Counted from the first letter of the stretch, positions 35,914 through 46,656 are shown. The stretch is 64,000 nt of DNA from Shinisaurus crocodilurus (GCA_021292165.1 CM037876.1:43448575-43512574); one strand, 5' to 3'. Translations and numbers: made by a program. The notes: generated by a model not told the origin, from the sequence alone.

Positions 35914-36042
35914 AAGGTGCAATCCTATGCATGCCAAAAAAAGTTTAGAGAGAAAAAAGTCCTACATCTCCCAGCATTTTCCAAGCCAGCTGTGAGTTGT
36001 AGAACTTTTTTCTGTCTAAACATGCATAGGATTGTGCCTTTA
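35914..36042. mobile_element. hairpin MITE (CAATCCTATGCATG family)
   Basis: GTGCAATCCTATGCATGCC and GTCTAAACATGCATAGGATTG are inverted ends around the same core as 12,972. Confidence 0.75.
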
Positions 36043-36159
36043 TTCTGCATAGCTGGGTGGGATTTATTTGCATGTATACTTGCAGAGATGCTTTGATATG
36101 TAGGGACAACATAAAACATTGTTACAATTGGAATTATTGGAATCAAAACACTAATTTCC

Positions 36160-36465
36160 CAGAAGGCAAACTGGGAAGACCAAAGGACAAGTAATTTGCC
36201 CAAGAACTTAAGTAAAAGGCAGAGGTTGCGTATGAGTTCCAAACACAAAACCACTCTTTTGAACCCAAATACAGATGGTGCTGGAGGGCAACACTTCGCT
36301 TTGCGGCTTGCCAACTTCCCAAGCTTAAAAAAAAAGTTTTAATTTTAAAAAATCTGAAATAAAATAAAAATCAGGAGCAGGGGATCCTGGTGGGTGCCAA
36401 GAGAGGTGTCCATGAGTACATTTGCTCCCATGGGCACCATGTTGGAGACCCCAGCTCTGGGGTAT
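36160..36465 (-). mobile_element. DNA element, uninterrupted copy
   Basis: Reverse-strand copy of the element at 26,165-27,075. ATGGGCACCATGTTGGAGAC and CAAAACCACTCTTTTGAACC are shared. No CR1 lies between the parts. Confidence 0.65.
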
Positions 36466-36783
36466 TAGGTGGTCATTGCTGAGGGAAAGAGCAATCTGCA
36501 TTTGACAGATCAGCCACAATTTGCCAGGTGCAACGCTTTGAACTTGGAGATTACCCCAGAAGTAGGGGCATCAGATGTTTGATCGCAACAGCACCCCAGG
36601 AAAATTGTAAGTATGATTTGGAGGGTTCCATTTTCAGCTATCCGCCTAGACCTTGCACAAAGCTTCCTTGGAATTGTGGAGTACCACCCTTTGTGTTTGA
36701 CAAAGAAGAGAGTTCTTAAGTTACAGTATTGTTCCTTTGTCTTTCAGTAAATGAGGAAGGAAAGGGGGTGCTGGGGGGGCATG

Positions 36784-37222
36784 CAGGGCCAGATTAAGGC
36801 CAGCTGATGCCCTAAGCACAGCCCAGTAATGGTGCTTCCTTGGCCCTTCCATTGCTTAGCTGGCAAGACATTAAGGCTCAATAAGTGCTGAAGGTGAAAT
36901 AAGACATTAAAAACTCAATTTTCTTCAAGGCCATCCCCTACGCCAGAGCACACAACTATATTACCCGTAAATATAAACTGTTTTTTATTATATTTATTTA
37001 ACACTAAATAGCAGCAAGCAATATAAGCCAATTACTTATAACTAGGGCAACAGAAAGAAATACAAACTTTCATCACTGTTTCATGCATTTTTTAAAATAA
37101 AACTGTTACAAGGGGGGAAATGCAAATGCAAACATTTATGGTACCCTGGTACTCTGTGATGCTGCCCCCCTTCCCTTGGTGCCCTCGGCACTTGCTTATA
37201 TTGCTTAATGGTTAATCCAGGG
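36784..37222. mobile_element. hAT-like element, diverged
   Basis: The left end CAGGGCCAGATTAAGGCC resembles the terminus of the element at 38,539. The right end GGTTAATCCAGGGCTG is a weak complement. No target duplication is seen. Confidence 0.45.
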
Positions 37223-37482
37223 CTGTGGGCGGGGAAGGGAGGGGGCTGGGGCTGATGGCTTATGCCATATCCAAATGGTGCCCCAGCTTCCTTCCCTCCC
37301 CCTCTGAAGAGCTTCATCTAGACGGCCGAAAATGGCCATCTAGATAAAATGCAGAGCTCGCGGGGCGGGGGAGATCACCGCTGTGCCTCGCGCCAGGCAT
37401 TGGATGCACGTAAGCCTCCAAGTTCAGAGGCATGCGTGCCTCGAGGGCAGGGCAATATGATTGTGCTCCATAGAATGATAGA

Positions 37483-37690
37483 ATATTTATTTGTTTATTT
37501 ATTTATTATATTCCTACCCCGTCTTTTTTCCTACAAGGAACCCAGGGTGGCTTACATAATCCTCATCCTCCTCTCCATTCTATCCTCATAACAACCCTGT
37601 GAGGTAGGTGGAGTTGGAAGGGGCCTATAAGGCCATTGAGTCCAACCCCCTGCTCAATGCAGGAACCCAAGTCAAAGCATCCCCGTCACT
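37483..37690 (-). repeat. SINE plus CR1 tail
   Basis: 37,483-37,608 is a reverse-strand tRNA-SINE 3' part ((TTTA)n, TACCCCGTCTTTTTTCC, ACAACCCTGTGAGGTAGG). 37,605-37,690 is a reverse-strand CR1 3' end (GAGTCCAACCCCCTGCTCAA). Confidence 0.7.
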
Positions 37691-37721
37691 AACTTATTTT
37701 AAGAATATAGTAGTCTGCTAT

Positions 37722-37723
37722 AT

Positions 37724-37755
<32 letters not shown>
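37722..37755. repeat. (GT)n microsatellite
   Basis: About 15 GT units, with a shorter GT run repeated near 37,778. Confidence 0.9.
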
Positions 37756-37757
<2 letters not shown>

Positions 37758-38134
37758 GTATATTTATTAAGAAGTATGTGTGTGTGTGTAATGTATATAT
37801 ATTAAGAATATATTATTTGTCTGCTATATCATGTGATGTTGTCCTTTATCAAACGATCACTGTTCTTTGTCTAGACAAGTATGCAAACTGGTAAATTTAT
37901 GCTGAGCCAACTTGCAGTGACTAATGTCCATATTCTCTCATAGTGCCTGGCTGAATAAACTTATTCTGATTCAATAATATAGAAGTTTCTAACCAATGCA
38001 ATGGTCCAGTTCACCCGTCACAGCACAACTTGGGTCTTTTTTAAACTCTGGGTTACCATGAGCGAGCCAGCGTGCTCATTCACATGGCTTGATCGATCCC
38101 ACTGGGTTCTAACTCCGGCTTGTCCAGAGAGAGA

Positions 38135-38210
38135 CTGTTGTAAACTTCCCAGAGAGCTTCGGCTGTTGGGAGGTATAGAAATGAAATGAAATGAAATGAA
38201 TAAATAAGCC
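38135..38210 (+). repeat. L2-like LINE 3' tail
   Basis: GCTTCGGCTGTTGGGAGGTA, then (GAAAT)n and (AATA)n. It resembles the end of the LINE at 33,170-33,225. Confidence 0.6.
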
Positions 38211-38538
38211 AGAATTCCCAATTCGGACATTATGCTAAGCAACACAGGGACGGAGCATTCCTGAGTTGTGTAGCTGTACCCACTGACAGCGGGAGTGACT
38301 GAGCTGCAAGAACTAGCATGCTGGCTTGTTCAGTTACCTGGGGGTTTCATTCCATGCAGTTATAACTATTGCTTGAGCAATATAGGAAAATTTTATCAGG
38401 TAAACGCTGGCCTGGGTTGATCATATTTTGAGGGAGATAGTATATTTTTCAAAATTCAGCACGTGCTCAAAGACACTGTCTTCTATTCTATATAACCTCA
38501 GCTGACACTGAAAAATAAGTTCTGGGACTAAAAGCTTT

Positions 38539-39134
38539 CAGGGCCGGATTAAGAGCATTATGGGCCTGGTGCTGAGGATTTTGGTGGGCCTTTTTATGGA
38601 AATAAATAAAATGAAGACGCAATTTTATATTAAAACAAATTAAATATTTTAATTACCATTAAAGTGCCAAAACAGAAACATATTGAAAATATTTCTTTTT
38701 TTGTAAACAATAAGCTTGTTAACTCAATAAAACCGTTCATCACATATCGTTGATGATAAGTACCTCCACGTTTTTTAACCTCTAGGGCAGTCTTCCCCAA
38801 CCGGGGCCCTTCCAAATGTTTGGGGCCCCAGCTCCCATCTTCCCCAGCCACTGGCCATGCTGCCTGAGGCAAATGAGAACTGTAGTCCAAAATATCCAAG
38901 AGGGATATTTGGTGAACTCTGTTCTCTGGGGTTTTTCAAAATAAAACTTAAAATGCCACACAATTCCCCATGAAAGCGCACGTGCACACACACACACACA
39001 CACAGTATTAGCCAAGCACACACACACACACGTGCGCACACACACACACACACACACACACAGAGAACTCTGTTCTCTGGGGTTTTTCAAAATAAAACTT
39101 AAAATGCCACACAATTCCCCATGAAAGCGCACGT

Positions 39135-39170
<36 letters not shown>

Positions 39171-40125
39171 AGCCAAGCAGGTGACATTTTGCAGGCGGCA
39201 GGAGGATCAACACCCCCAAAAGGCAGACACATTCACATAAATAGAACATTCACAACAACCATTTTTAAATAAACATAAACCATCTTCCCCAGCCACTGGC
39301 CATGCTGCCTGAGGCAAATGAGAACTGTAGTCCAAAATATCCAGGAGGGATATTTGGTGAACTCTGTTCTCTGGGGTTTTTCAAAATAAAACTTAAAATG
39401 CCACACAATTCCCCATGAAAGCGCACGTGCACACACACACACAGTATTAGCCAAGCAGGTGACATTTTGCAGGCGGCAGGAGGATCAACACCCCCAAAAG
39501 GCAGACACCCACACCCACAAACACACAGCCCTTACGTTCAGTTTGGCTCACAAAAGAGGGAAAGCCCTTTTACAGAAAAGAAGGAGAAGGAGAAGGAGAA
39601 CTTGCAGAATTTCCCCCAAATTATTTATTAAAAAAAAAAAAAAGCAGCCACAACAAAAAGCCAGGAAGCTTTGCTTGACCAAGAATAATTGTGTTGTTCT
39701 TGTTGCTTTTTTTGTTGTTGTTGTTAAACTAACATTTGAACAATTGAGCTGCGAATCAGAAAGATCTTTTGCTCGAGGCTGGAGAGAGAGGTCCCTTCTA
39801 AATCTGAATATTACAGACCCTAGCAAGCCCCCCATGTGCTAGACGTTCTCACAAAGAAATGTAGTAACAGTGATTGAAATGCAAAGATACTGAAATGCTA
39901 ATTTGAGAACAACAGTTCTTGCTAGGTCTTGCCTCAAGCCTGTAATGCAGATGTGCTTAGAACACCTTTCTAATCTTGAAAAAATCATTAATTATGCTGA
40001 ATGATAACGATCAGAGCTAACTCTGAAGGGGGAAAAATCGCCGCGTGTCCCTATAATTGTGGGCCGATTGTCTGTTAAGGGCCTGGAGCGGCCGCTCCCA
40101 CAGCCCCTATCTTAATCCGGCCCTG
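38539..40125. mobile_element. hAT-type DNA transposon, non-autonomous
   Basis: The ends CAGGGCCGGATTAAG and CTTAATCCGGCCCTG are exact inverted repeats. AAAGCTTT lies directly outside both (38,531-38,538 and 40,126-40,133), an 8-bp target duplication as expected for hAT. The 1,587-bp body has no transposase frame. It carries a nested hairpin MITE near 38,785-38,930 and a tandem amplification with CA repeats. Confidence 0.93.
38840..39510. repeat. tandem block repeat with (CA)n inside the hAT element
   Basis: The block GAACTCTGTTCTCTGGGG..TGAAAGCGCACGTG, then (CA)n, then GTATTAGCCAAGCA occurs three times (near 38,914, 39,065 and 39,359). Two copies continue into GGTGACATTTTGCAGGCGGC. The third also repeats the preceding CATCTTCCCCAGCCACTGG part. 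Unequal exchange between CA runs would explain it. Confidence 0.9.
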
Positions 40126-40189
40126 AAAGCTTTGTTGAGCCCTTCTTAAAGGAAGCCTTGCAGAAGAGAGAAGAATGCAACCTAGGGTA

Positions 40190-40308
40190 CAATCCTACAC
40201 ATGTTTAGACAGAAAAAAGGCCTACAACTCCCAGCATGCTGACTGGGGCTTGCTGGGAATTGTAGGACTTTTTTTTCTATCTAAACATGCATAGGATTGC
40301 ACCCTTAG
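40190..40308. mobile_element. hairpin MITE (CAATCCTATGCATG family)
   Basis: ACAATCCTACACATGTTTAG and CATGCATAGGATTGCACC at the ends. The inner CCTACAACTCCCAGC and GCTGGGAATTGTAGG pair. Confidence 0.8.
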
Positions 40309-40411
40309 ATAATATTATGGCTATTGCTGTAAGTAACACTTTTTCTTGATGGGAGGGGGAAAGTGCAAAGCTTGGATCTACAGCTAAATATTCTCCTGCT
40401 GAAGAAGGATT

Positions 40412-40980
40412 TGTGGTAAAATATGATTTCTACGGTATATAATCACGTAACTTGCAACAAATATTTCCTATGCTTTTACTTGTATGAAATCCGATGCTAC
40501 TTTGTCTGTAGAAAGTTCTATCTCACATAATGCTGATACAAAGGGGCCTCTTGATTTCTTGTGAACTGTTGAAGTAAACCAGTTTCTAACAGTTAATTGG
40601 TATTGAGATAAGGAGAAGTTACTTCAAAGATGCCTTTCACTCCCTAAAAACTCCTCAGTATACACAGGTCAATTAACTGTTATTTACTGCTTGAAAGAGA
40701 GACCAGGTATTGTAAAAACATCATTATGTCACAGTAGAAAGAAAGAATGAGCTCACCTTGTAGAATTTGTTAACACGCATGCGCGAAAGTAAGGCGCTTG
40801 TAAAAAGAGTATAAGAATGCTTGTATTTCTAATGGTGGATTTGTCTCACTCTGCTTTGGAGTGGAACCATACAGCGCTGTATTTGAATAAAGGAATTCTT
40901 TTTACCCGCTCTGGTTGATTTATTGGGCCATAAGTCAGCTGGAAAACGAACCAAGGAAGTGGCTTAACTTCCTTACCACA
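40412..40980 (+). repeat. 5' LTR
   Basis: 569 bp, starting TGTGGTAAAA and ending TTACCACA, so the ends form a short inverted repeat. AGTATAAG at about 40,809 is a TATA-like box and AATAAA at 40,886-40,891 is a polyadenylation signal. Confidence 0.95.
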
Positions 40981-40983
40981 ATT

Positions 40984-41001
40984 TGGCGACTCGGCCGGGA
41001 C
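40984..41001 (+). promoter_or_regulatory. primer binding site
   Basis: TGGCGACTCGGCCGGGAC begins three bases after the LTR. TGG, CTCG and CCGGGA agree with a tRNA-Pro site, but several positions differ. The priming tRNA is uncertain. Confidence 0.6.
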
Positions 41002-41980
41002 CTCCAGCCCAGAGTTTTGGACATTCTTCCTCCATGACAAATTACCCAGCCGGCAATTGGTGAGTTCACCTCAATGGGTTTTTTGTAGGGGAAATTGGTC
41101 CGGGATTCTGCTAAGGACGGTCTAAAAAGGGTAAACTGAATTCTGGTCTGGTAAGGCGCCTAGGAGGTGGACTGACAGAGTTCAGTCACTAGGGGGAACC
41201 AGGAACTTCTGTGTGAATCCAAGCAGTGGGCAGGGTGACAGGAGTAAGGTTCCCAAACTGGAGAACAACAGGTTTTTCAAGAGGGACGCCTCTTGTCAAA
41301 CAGTTCTCCTAGGATATGGGCAAAATTGAACTGAAATACCTCCTTTTCATTTTTCTCTGGGTTTTGGTTATTGCATTGTGTTATTGATATTGTGTTATTA
41401 TTATTGCATTGTGTTATTGATATTGAAAGGTATAGGATTTAGGAAAAAGGGAAACCTTCAAAGAGGGGTGGCATACATGTGCATGTGAAAATGTCAATGT
41501 GCGTGTGTCATTAGAACCATGAACTGTTCAGTTTCCGAACAGGCAGGGAAAGTAAGCATGGGTGTGTGTGCGCGCATTATTAGATTTATGAGCTGTTACT
41601 AATACAGACAGCGCCACATCTCTCTCTCCTCCATTTATTAGAATTTATGAGCTGATGGAATAAGGGCTGGTCCTAGGCCACAAGCTGAATACCGCCCTTC
41701 CACCAGACAGGGTCTCCCTCCCCCCTTTCCAAATCTCCCTGCTGAAGAATGTATATAAGTCACTGGGACTAAATCAGGTCAAGACGCCCTGATCTCTGTT
41801 TGCGAGGGGTAAAACCCAATGACCGGCAGAGCTTCAAAAGCAAGTGGGCCTGATTGAACCCCCTCCCATGATCCAGTGACGTGTGAGTGTTGTGTGTTTG
41901 TGTGTGGACTGAACAAAAAGCACTACACACACACCAGAGTGAGGAGATCATAAAGGAAGCATTCTGTGCCACAATACATC
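41002..41980 (+). other. ERV leader region
   Basis: Non-coding leader before gag. A short duplication TATTGCATTGTGTTATTGAT occurs twice at 41,369-41,425. Packaging and splice signals were not identified. Confidence 0.5.
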
Positions 41981-42590
41981 ATGGGTGGGAATCAAAGTGT
42001 TCCAAAAGGGGCACCTTTAGCAATAGTGCTCCAAGAATTTGCCTCTTTACCTAGAAGTAAGACTTTGTCAAAAACACGGTTGCAAACTCTTTGTACTGAG
42101 GAATGGCCATGCATAGGAGGAAGTACTTGGCCCAAGAATGGGTCCTGGGAAAAACAGATCCTAAGGGACCTTCGGGTAGCCCTAGAGGACAAATTCCCAG
42201 GACAATTGGATTATTGGTATGCTTGGACAGAGGTAGGATATCGGAAGGGCTACCTCAAGCCTTCCGAGGTAAACCTCCTGCACCTCCTGCAAATAAACCC
42301 CCGCCCTACTCGTCAAGTTGGTCTGTATCCACTCTTGACCAACACGACACCAGTATATTCCTCCAGTGGCAGCAGTTGCACCGCAACTAGGAGGGGAGGG
42401 GCAGGTGATACAGGCTGGGTGGGAGGCAGTCCCTGGCCGCACAGAACTCAGGCAGACGTATCAATACGTCCCTCTGAGTACACAAGAAATCCTCCTGTGG
42501 CAATCCTCAACCCCAGGATTGACAGAGGACCCAAACCATTTCGGACAGTGTATAAAGAACCATTTTTTTGCTCACATAAGCCTTTAGTAA
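41981..42590 (+). pseudogene. gag: ERV gag remnant
   Basis: It starts MGGNQS, with Gly2 as a likely myristoylation site, and a matrix-like region follows to about 42,270. The frame then changes: a PPPY late-domain motif lies at 42,298-42,309 in a second frame. A capsid-like start (VPLSTQEILLWQSSTPG) lies at about 42,450-42,520 in a third. Homology stops near 42,590, so most of capsid and all nucleocapsid are missing. The gene is non-functional. Confidence 0.85.
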
Positions 42591-43303
42591 TATCTGTTTG
42601 TAAAACATTCAAAAAGGGGTGTGTAGGTGTGCTGAATCTCTGAAGTAAGCAAAGATTGGGAGGATTGTTGCTTTTGGTCATGCAATTGAGAGCTTGCTTT
42701 CTCTCATATGGCAAAAGCAACTAGAGAGGTGGAAAGATTTTTAAGATAGCAGCCACGAATTGCAAGGATTTTAAGGTGGAAAAAAAGGTTGAGAAAAAGG
42801 TTTTACCTCAAAAACAAAAACAAAACTCTCAAGTAGCTGCGGGATTTCCTGGAAGGCGGGAATTGGCCAATCACGCTCCCAGGGAATCAGCAGCTAACCA
42901 CTTAAACAAAAAACATACTAAGGTGTTTTTAAGAACTGTCATTAAGAGTGCAGGTTTTCTGAGCATAAGCAAAGTGTTAGTGCCTTTTAAGAACTGAACT
43001 GTGTTAGCTTTAAAAGGTCAGAAAGAGTCTGCCCCTGATCAAGGCAGGCTTTTTCTCAAAAACTACAGCTGGTGCAAGATAAGCTCAAAAAGAAATTGTT
43101 AACTATTTTCCACAGAAGGAAAAACACACACACACACATTTGGCAGAAGATTCAAGAGCTTCACCCACGTGTGGAGCCAAAAAGTTTTTGAAAAAGGGAA
43201 AAGAAATGATTATTTTAGAAGCATATGGACTGTCCCCTCTGCCCCCAAGGGAAGCAGACAGGGGCTGTAAATAAAGAAATGGCAAGCAAAAAATTTTAAG
43301 AAA
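42591..43303 (+). other. deleted pol region, unassigned remnant
   Basis: Protease and the polymerase domain should lie here, but about 710 bp of A-rich sequence without their motifs is found. It may be remnant or filler sequence. Confidence 0.55.
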
Positions 43304-43541
43304 ATGTGGAAAGAGAGAGGGTTCCTTACTGCCTCAGGACAGAAAGTGGCAAATGGGCCAGAGATCTTAATGCTTTTAAACAATATACATGCCCCGAGGA
43401 AGTTGGCAATCGTGCATTGCAAAGCACACACAAATAAAAAAAAGGATCCTGTAAGCATAGGGAATGATCTGGCAGATAGGGAAGCGAAAGCTGCAGGGGA
43501 GGGAGCCCCCCTCTTTGCTATGCTGCATGCAAAAAAAAAAT
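43304..43541 (+). pseudogene. pol: ERV RNase H remnant
   Basis: The C-terminal part of a gammaretroviral-type RNase H is readable. ERGFLTASGQKVANGPEIL is followed by a VHCKAH block and GNDLADREAKAA. The frame ends in an A run at about 43,531-43,540, where a length change could have broken the link to integrase. Confidence 0.8.
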
Positions 43542-43610
43542 AGCGCCTCTCTGCCAGACGCCATATCAAATTGGCAGCAAAACGCTCCTGCTGAGGAGAA
43601 AAGGCTCTGA

Positions 43611-44759
43611 GAACAAGTAGGTGCAAGGAAAATACAAAGACTTTGGACTTTACCAGATGGGAGGCTAGTTCTACCGCGTGTTGGCCTTCGGATTGTAGCC
43701 TTAGAGGAACATCAAAAGGGACACCAAGGGATAAGCGGGCTGGCGGCAGCAATAAACAGAGTGTGGTTTGCTCCTGGAGTACATCAAGTGTCAAAAGCCA
43801 TTACTGCCGCTTGTCCTGTTTGTGCGAAGTTAAATGCTAAGGCAGCTGCTCCTGGGCCAGAAGGGGGGAGACCCTGGGTTCAACTCCCTTTTGAAGCCCT
43901 ACAGATTGACTTTGCTCACATGCCAAAATGCCAAGGATTTCAAAATTTGCTTGTTTTAGTGGATCAACTATCTGGATGGGTGGAAGCTTTTCCTTGTCAA
44001 AAGGCCACTGCAATGGAAGTGGAGAAACATTTGCTCAGAGACATTGTGCCAAGATTTGGGATCCCCTCCCATTTGGAATCCGACAGGGGCCCCCACTTTA
44101 TTGGAACTATTATACAATATGTGGCAAAGACCATGAGCATAGAGTGGAAGCTACATGTTCCATACCATCCTCAGTCATCAGGCCAAGTGGAGAAAATAAA
44201 TGGAATACTGAAGCAAAAGATTGTTAAACTGTGTAAGAACGCAGGACTCACCTGGATCCAGGCCCTTCCTTTAGCTCTCCTGGCAGTCCGAACAAGTCCC
44301 AACCGCAGGTTCAAGCTGTCACCTTATGAACTCCTTTTTGAAAGGCCTCCCCCAGTTGGGCGAGGCGCAGTTGTTCCACATGTTTCATTCCTAGAAGGTG
44401 ATGAAGCCCTTCGGGCTTACATTATAGAACTCCAACATCAGTTTAACAGGTTGAGACGTCATGTTGGAAACTCACAGACTTTGCCTTTAGATGTTTTCGC
44501 CCACAGGTTCAGAGCTGGAGATTGGGTCTACGTGCGGAAGTGGACAGCAAAACCCCTTGAAGGACTTTGGGAAGGGCCATATCTCGTCCTACTCGTGAGC
44601 CAGACAGCCTTGAAAATCGAGGGAAAATACCGTGGATCCACTACACCCATTGTGCCAGAGCTGCGCCTCCGGAATTCAGCCCCCCCCCAATCTGGAGGAA
44701 GGGGGGCCAGAAGTAGACGCTCGCAAAGGACAACGAGGGAGTACAGCCAGGGTTACTGA
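43611..44759 (+). CDS. pol: ERV integrase domain, open frame
   Basis: The integrase catalyses insertion of viral cDNA. The frame is open from 43,611, though upstream pol is lost and no natural start is present. An N-terminal zinc-binding H-H-C-C pattern (HQKGH, CPVC) lies at about 43,710-43,830. The catalytic D, D, E are in LQIDFAHM (near 43,905), ESDRGPHF (near 44,080) and GQVEKINGILK (near 44,185). A C-terminal DNA-binding region with GDWVYVRKW follows. All key residues are kept. Expression would depend on an intact gag-pol, which this copy lacks. Confidence 0.9.
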   Translation, partial: EQVGARKIQRLWTLPDGRLVLPRVGLRIVALEEHQKGHQGISGLAAAINRVWFAPGVHQVSKAITAACPVCAKLNAKAAAPGPEGGRPWVQLPFEALQIDFAHMPKCQGFQNLLVLVDQLSGWVEAFPCQKATAMEVEKHLLRDIVPRFGIPSHLESDRGPHFIGTIIQYVAKTMSIEWKLHVPYHPQSSGQVEKINGILKQKIVKLCKNAGLTWIQALPLALLAVRTSPNRRFKLSPYELLFERPPPVGRGAVVPHVSFLEGDEALRAYIIELQHQFNRLRRHVGNSQTLPLDVFAHRFRAGDWVYVRKWTAKPLEGLWEGPYLVLLVSQTALKIEGKYRGSTTPIVPELRLRNSAPPQSGGRGARSRRSQRTTREYSQGY

Positions 44760-44915
44760 CCAGGAAAAGGTAACCCCAGAAGCAGACGATAGCAGGCAAC
44801 TTCCAGGGAGCTCCGCCCAAACCTCTGAGATTCCAGGAGTGGACAATTCCAACCAACAGACTGGGTGGACTGTGTCTCACTTGGACGGCCTCAAGCTCAA
44901 ACTGTCACGAGGAAA

Positions 44916-46610
44916 ATGATTTTTCCAGTTGCCCTAATATTCTCCCTTTGGATTTACACCTTTGCAGGAAGAGGACACCCCTACCTAGGGGTAGTGCGGA
45001 GTATTGCAACCAACTTCAACTTGTCGAACTGCTGGGTGTGCCAACACCTAACTCCTCAAGCAAGGGCTGAAATTTGGGCCCACCCAGTGGATACAAAGAC
45101 TTGGTTAAAGTTAAACACCACCACATGGGAACCAGATCGTCTCTGGGATAAGGATCCCAGAACCCATGGTTGGGAGGGGGTAAAACTTCCAGCCTCTAAG
45201 CCAGGGTCCCCATGGTACACAATCACTCGACTGGTGGGAAATTTTTCAATCTGCTTTGAAAGGATAAATGGCACAGGCCCAATTCTGGGGTGGGTCCCTC
45301 TTCAGCACTGTAACTTAACCATACAGACTGACTGGAACAGTCAAACTATCCAGCCTTACAATGGGAAAACTGAACTCCACATCACTTCCACTGATCAGTC
45401 CCCCAACCTCCTAGGTTACAGGTTCCCTGAGACAGATGGAGGGTATAATAAGACAAATTTTGAAGTAAAAGAAACCTGGACTAACTTCACAGTGGAAGGA
45501 GAAGTTTTCTGGATAGGTAAGAAACAAGGTCTCCTAACTAAAAACTTGTCTTTAAGTCACTCTCTACCTTGTAGTGAGTGCAGGTGTAATGAGCCTCCAT
45601 TGCTATGGCAACTAACCAAGCAATGGTATTGTTCTCAGGCCGTACCACACCAACCTTTTAAGACCAGTTTTGATGCTATACACCAAGTTCAGTGGTCACA
45701 AAGATTTCATGGTCATGATTCAAGATGTCTAGGCACCTGGTTTTCCGTTGCCACTGACAAAGTGGCCGATTGGGACGGAAACCAATGGTGGCTGGAAGAC
45801 AGCAACTTGAATTTGGCACTAACTGGAGGGGGGACATATTTTTTGTGTGGGAATAAAGCATACAAAGGCTTGCCTCCTTCATGGATTGGGCGATGTAGGC
45901 TAGTGTATTTAGCACCAGACATTGACACTCGGCCAAGCATAAATGCGTCTGAAGTACTGAATCTGGGCTCTTTCATCCATCGCATCATACCTACACACAC
46001 AAAGCGTAGTGCCAACCCTCTAAGTTACTCCTTTGGGCCAGTAGGTGATTTCTTTCACTCTACCTTCCGATATTTGCTCCCTTGGTTTGGTACATATGAA
46101 ATGGAAGCAGCTATCCGGAACATCTCAGCAGAACTGGAGATGGCCTTTAATGCCACAAATAAAGCCCTCCAGGATTTACAGCAGGAAATAGATGAGGTGG
46201 CTGCAGTAACACTACAAAATCGTCGTGCCTTAGACCTATTGACAGGTGCCTTGGGAAGAACATGTGCCATGTTGGGTGAAACATGTTGTTTTTATGTAAA
46301 TCAATCAGGACAGGTAGCACGAGAAGTGCAAAGGGTAAAGGAAGCTGTTCAAGTTTTCCATTCAGTCAACCACCCAGAACGTGTAAACCTCCAGAGTTTG
46401 TTAGCCTCTTGGCTAGAAAATCTGTCCTGGTTATGGAAAGGTTTGTTAGTTTTAGGATTATGTGTACTCTGTATTATTTTTCTTTGTTGTTGTATTCAAT
46501 GTATTCCAGGGCTTCTCCAAATGATTCGTCCTGTACGACCACAAATGTATATGCAAATACCTCTAGAAGAAGCTTCAGTTCGTATTGCTCTAGAGAAGCT
46601 AGTTAATTAG
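44916..46610 (+). CDS. env: ERV envelope glycoprotein, intact frame
   Basis: Surface and transmembrane subunits for cell entry. The 564-residue frame starts at 44,916, with an upstream in-frame ATG at 44,865; the chosen start gives a hydrophobic signal peptide (MIFPVALIFSLWIYTFA). A CWVC motif lies very early, at residues 39-42. A KR|S site at residues 363-364 is the likely subunit border. The transmembrane subunit has LQNRRALDLL followed by a C-X6-CC motif at residues 450-458. A membrane anchor lies at about 509-530 and is followed by a cytoplasmic tail of roughly 34 residues. No stop or frameshift is seen. The canonical RXXR site and a clear hydrophobic fusion peptide are not evident after the KR site. 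It ends 46 bp before the 3' LTR. Confidence 0.93.
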   Translation: MIFPVALIFSLWIYTFAGRGHPYLGVVRSIATNFNLSNCWVCQHLTPQARAEIWAHPVDTKTWLKLNTTTWEPDRLWDKDPRTHGWEGVKLPASKPGSPWYTITRLVGNFSICFERINGTGPILGWVPLQHCNLTIQTDWNSQTIQPYNGKTELHITSTDQSPNLLGYRFPETDGGYNKTNFEVKETWTNFTVEGEVFWIGKKQGLLTKNLSLSHSLPCSECRCNEPPLLWQLTKQWYCSQAVPHQPFKTSFDAIHQVQWSQRFHGHDSRCLGTWFSVATDKVADWDGNQWWLEDSNLNLALTGGGTYFLCGNKAYKGLPPSWIGRCRLVYLAPDIDTRPSINASEVLNLGSFIHRIIPTHTKRSANPLSYSFGPVGDFFHSTFRYLLPWFGTYEMEAAIRNISAELEMAFNATNKALQDLQQEIDEVAAVTLQNRRALDLLTGALGRTCAMLGETCCFYVNQSGQVAREVQRVKEAVQVFHSVNHPERVNLQSLLASWLENLSWLWKGLLVLGLCVLCIIFLCCCIQCIPGLLQMIRPVRPQMYMQIPLEEASVRIALEKLVN

Positions 46611-46644
46611 AAATGATCCTCAGTGTGTATTTATCCACTAGGAT

Positions 46645-46656
46645 CAAAGAGGGGAA
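46645..46656 (+). promoter_or_regulatory. polypurine tract
   Basis: CAAAGAGGGGAA directly precedes the 3' LTR and would prime plus-strand DNA synthesis. Confidence 0.85.

Noticed and set aside
36784..37222. Intact hAT element
   Set aside because: The right end is a poor complement of the left and there is no 8-bp duplication; kept only as a low-confidence relative.
38775..39465. Frames rich in Cys-Val repeats
   Set aside because: Translations of CA/GT microsatellites within a hAT element.
44865..44915. Upstream ATG as the envelope start
   Set aside because: It would add 17 polar residues before the signal peptide. The ATG at 44,916 places the hydrophobic stretch at the N-terminus.
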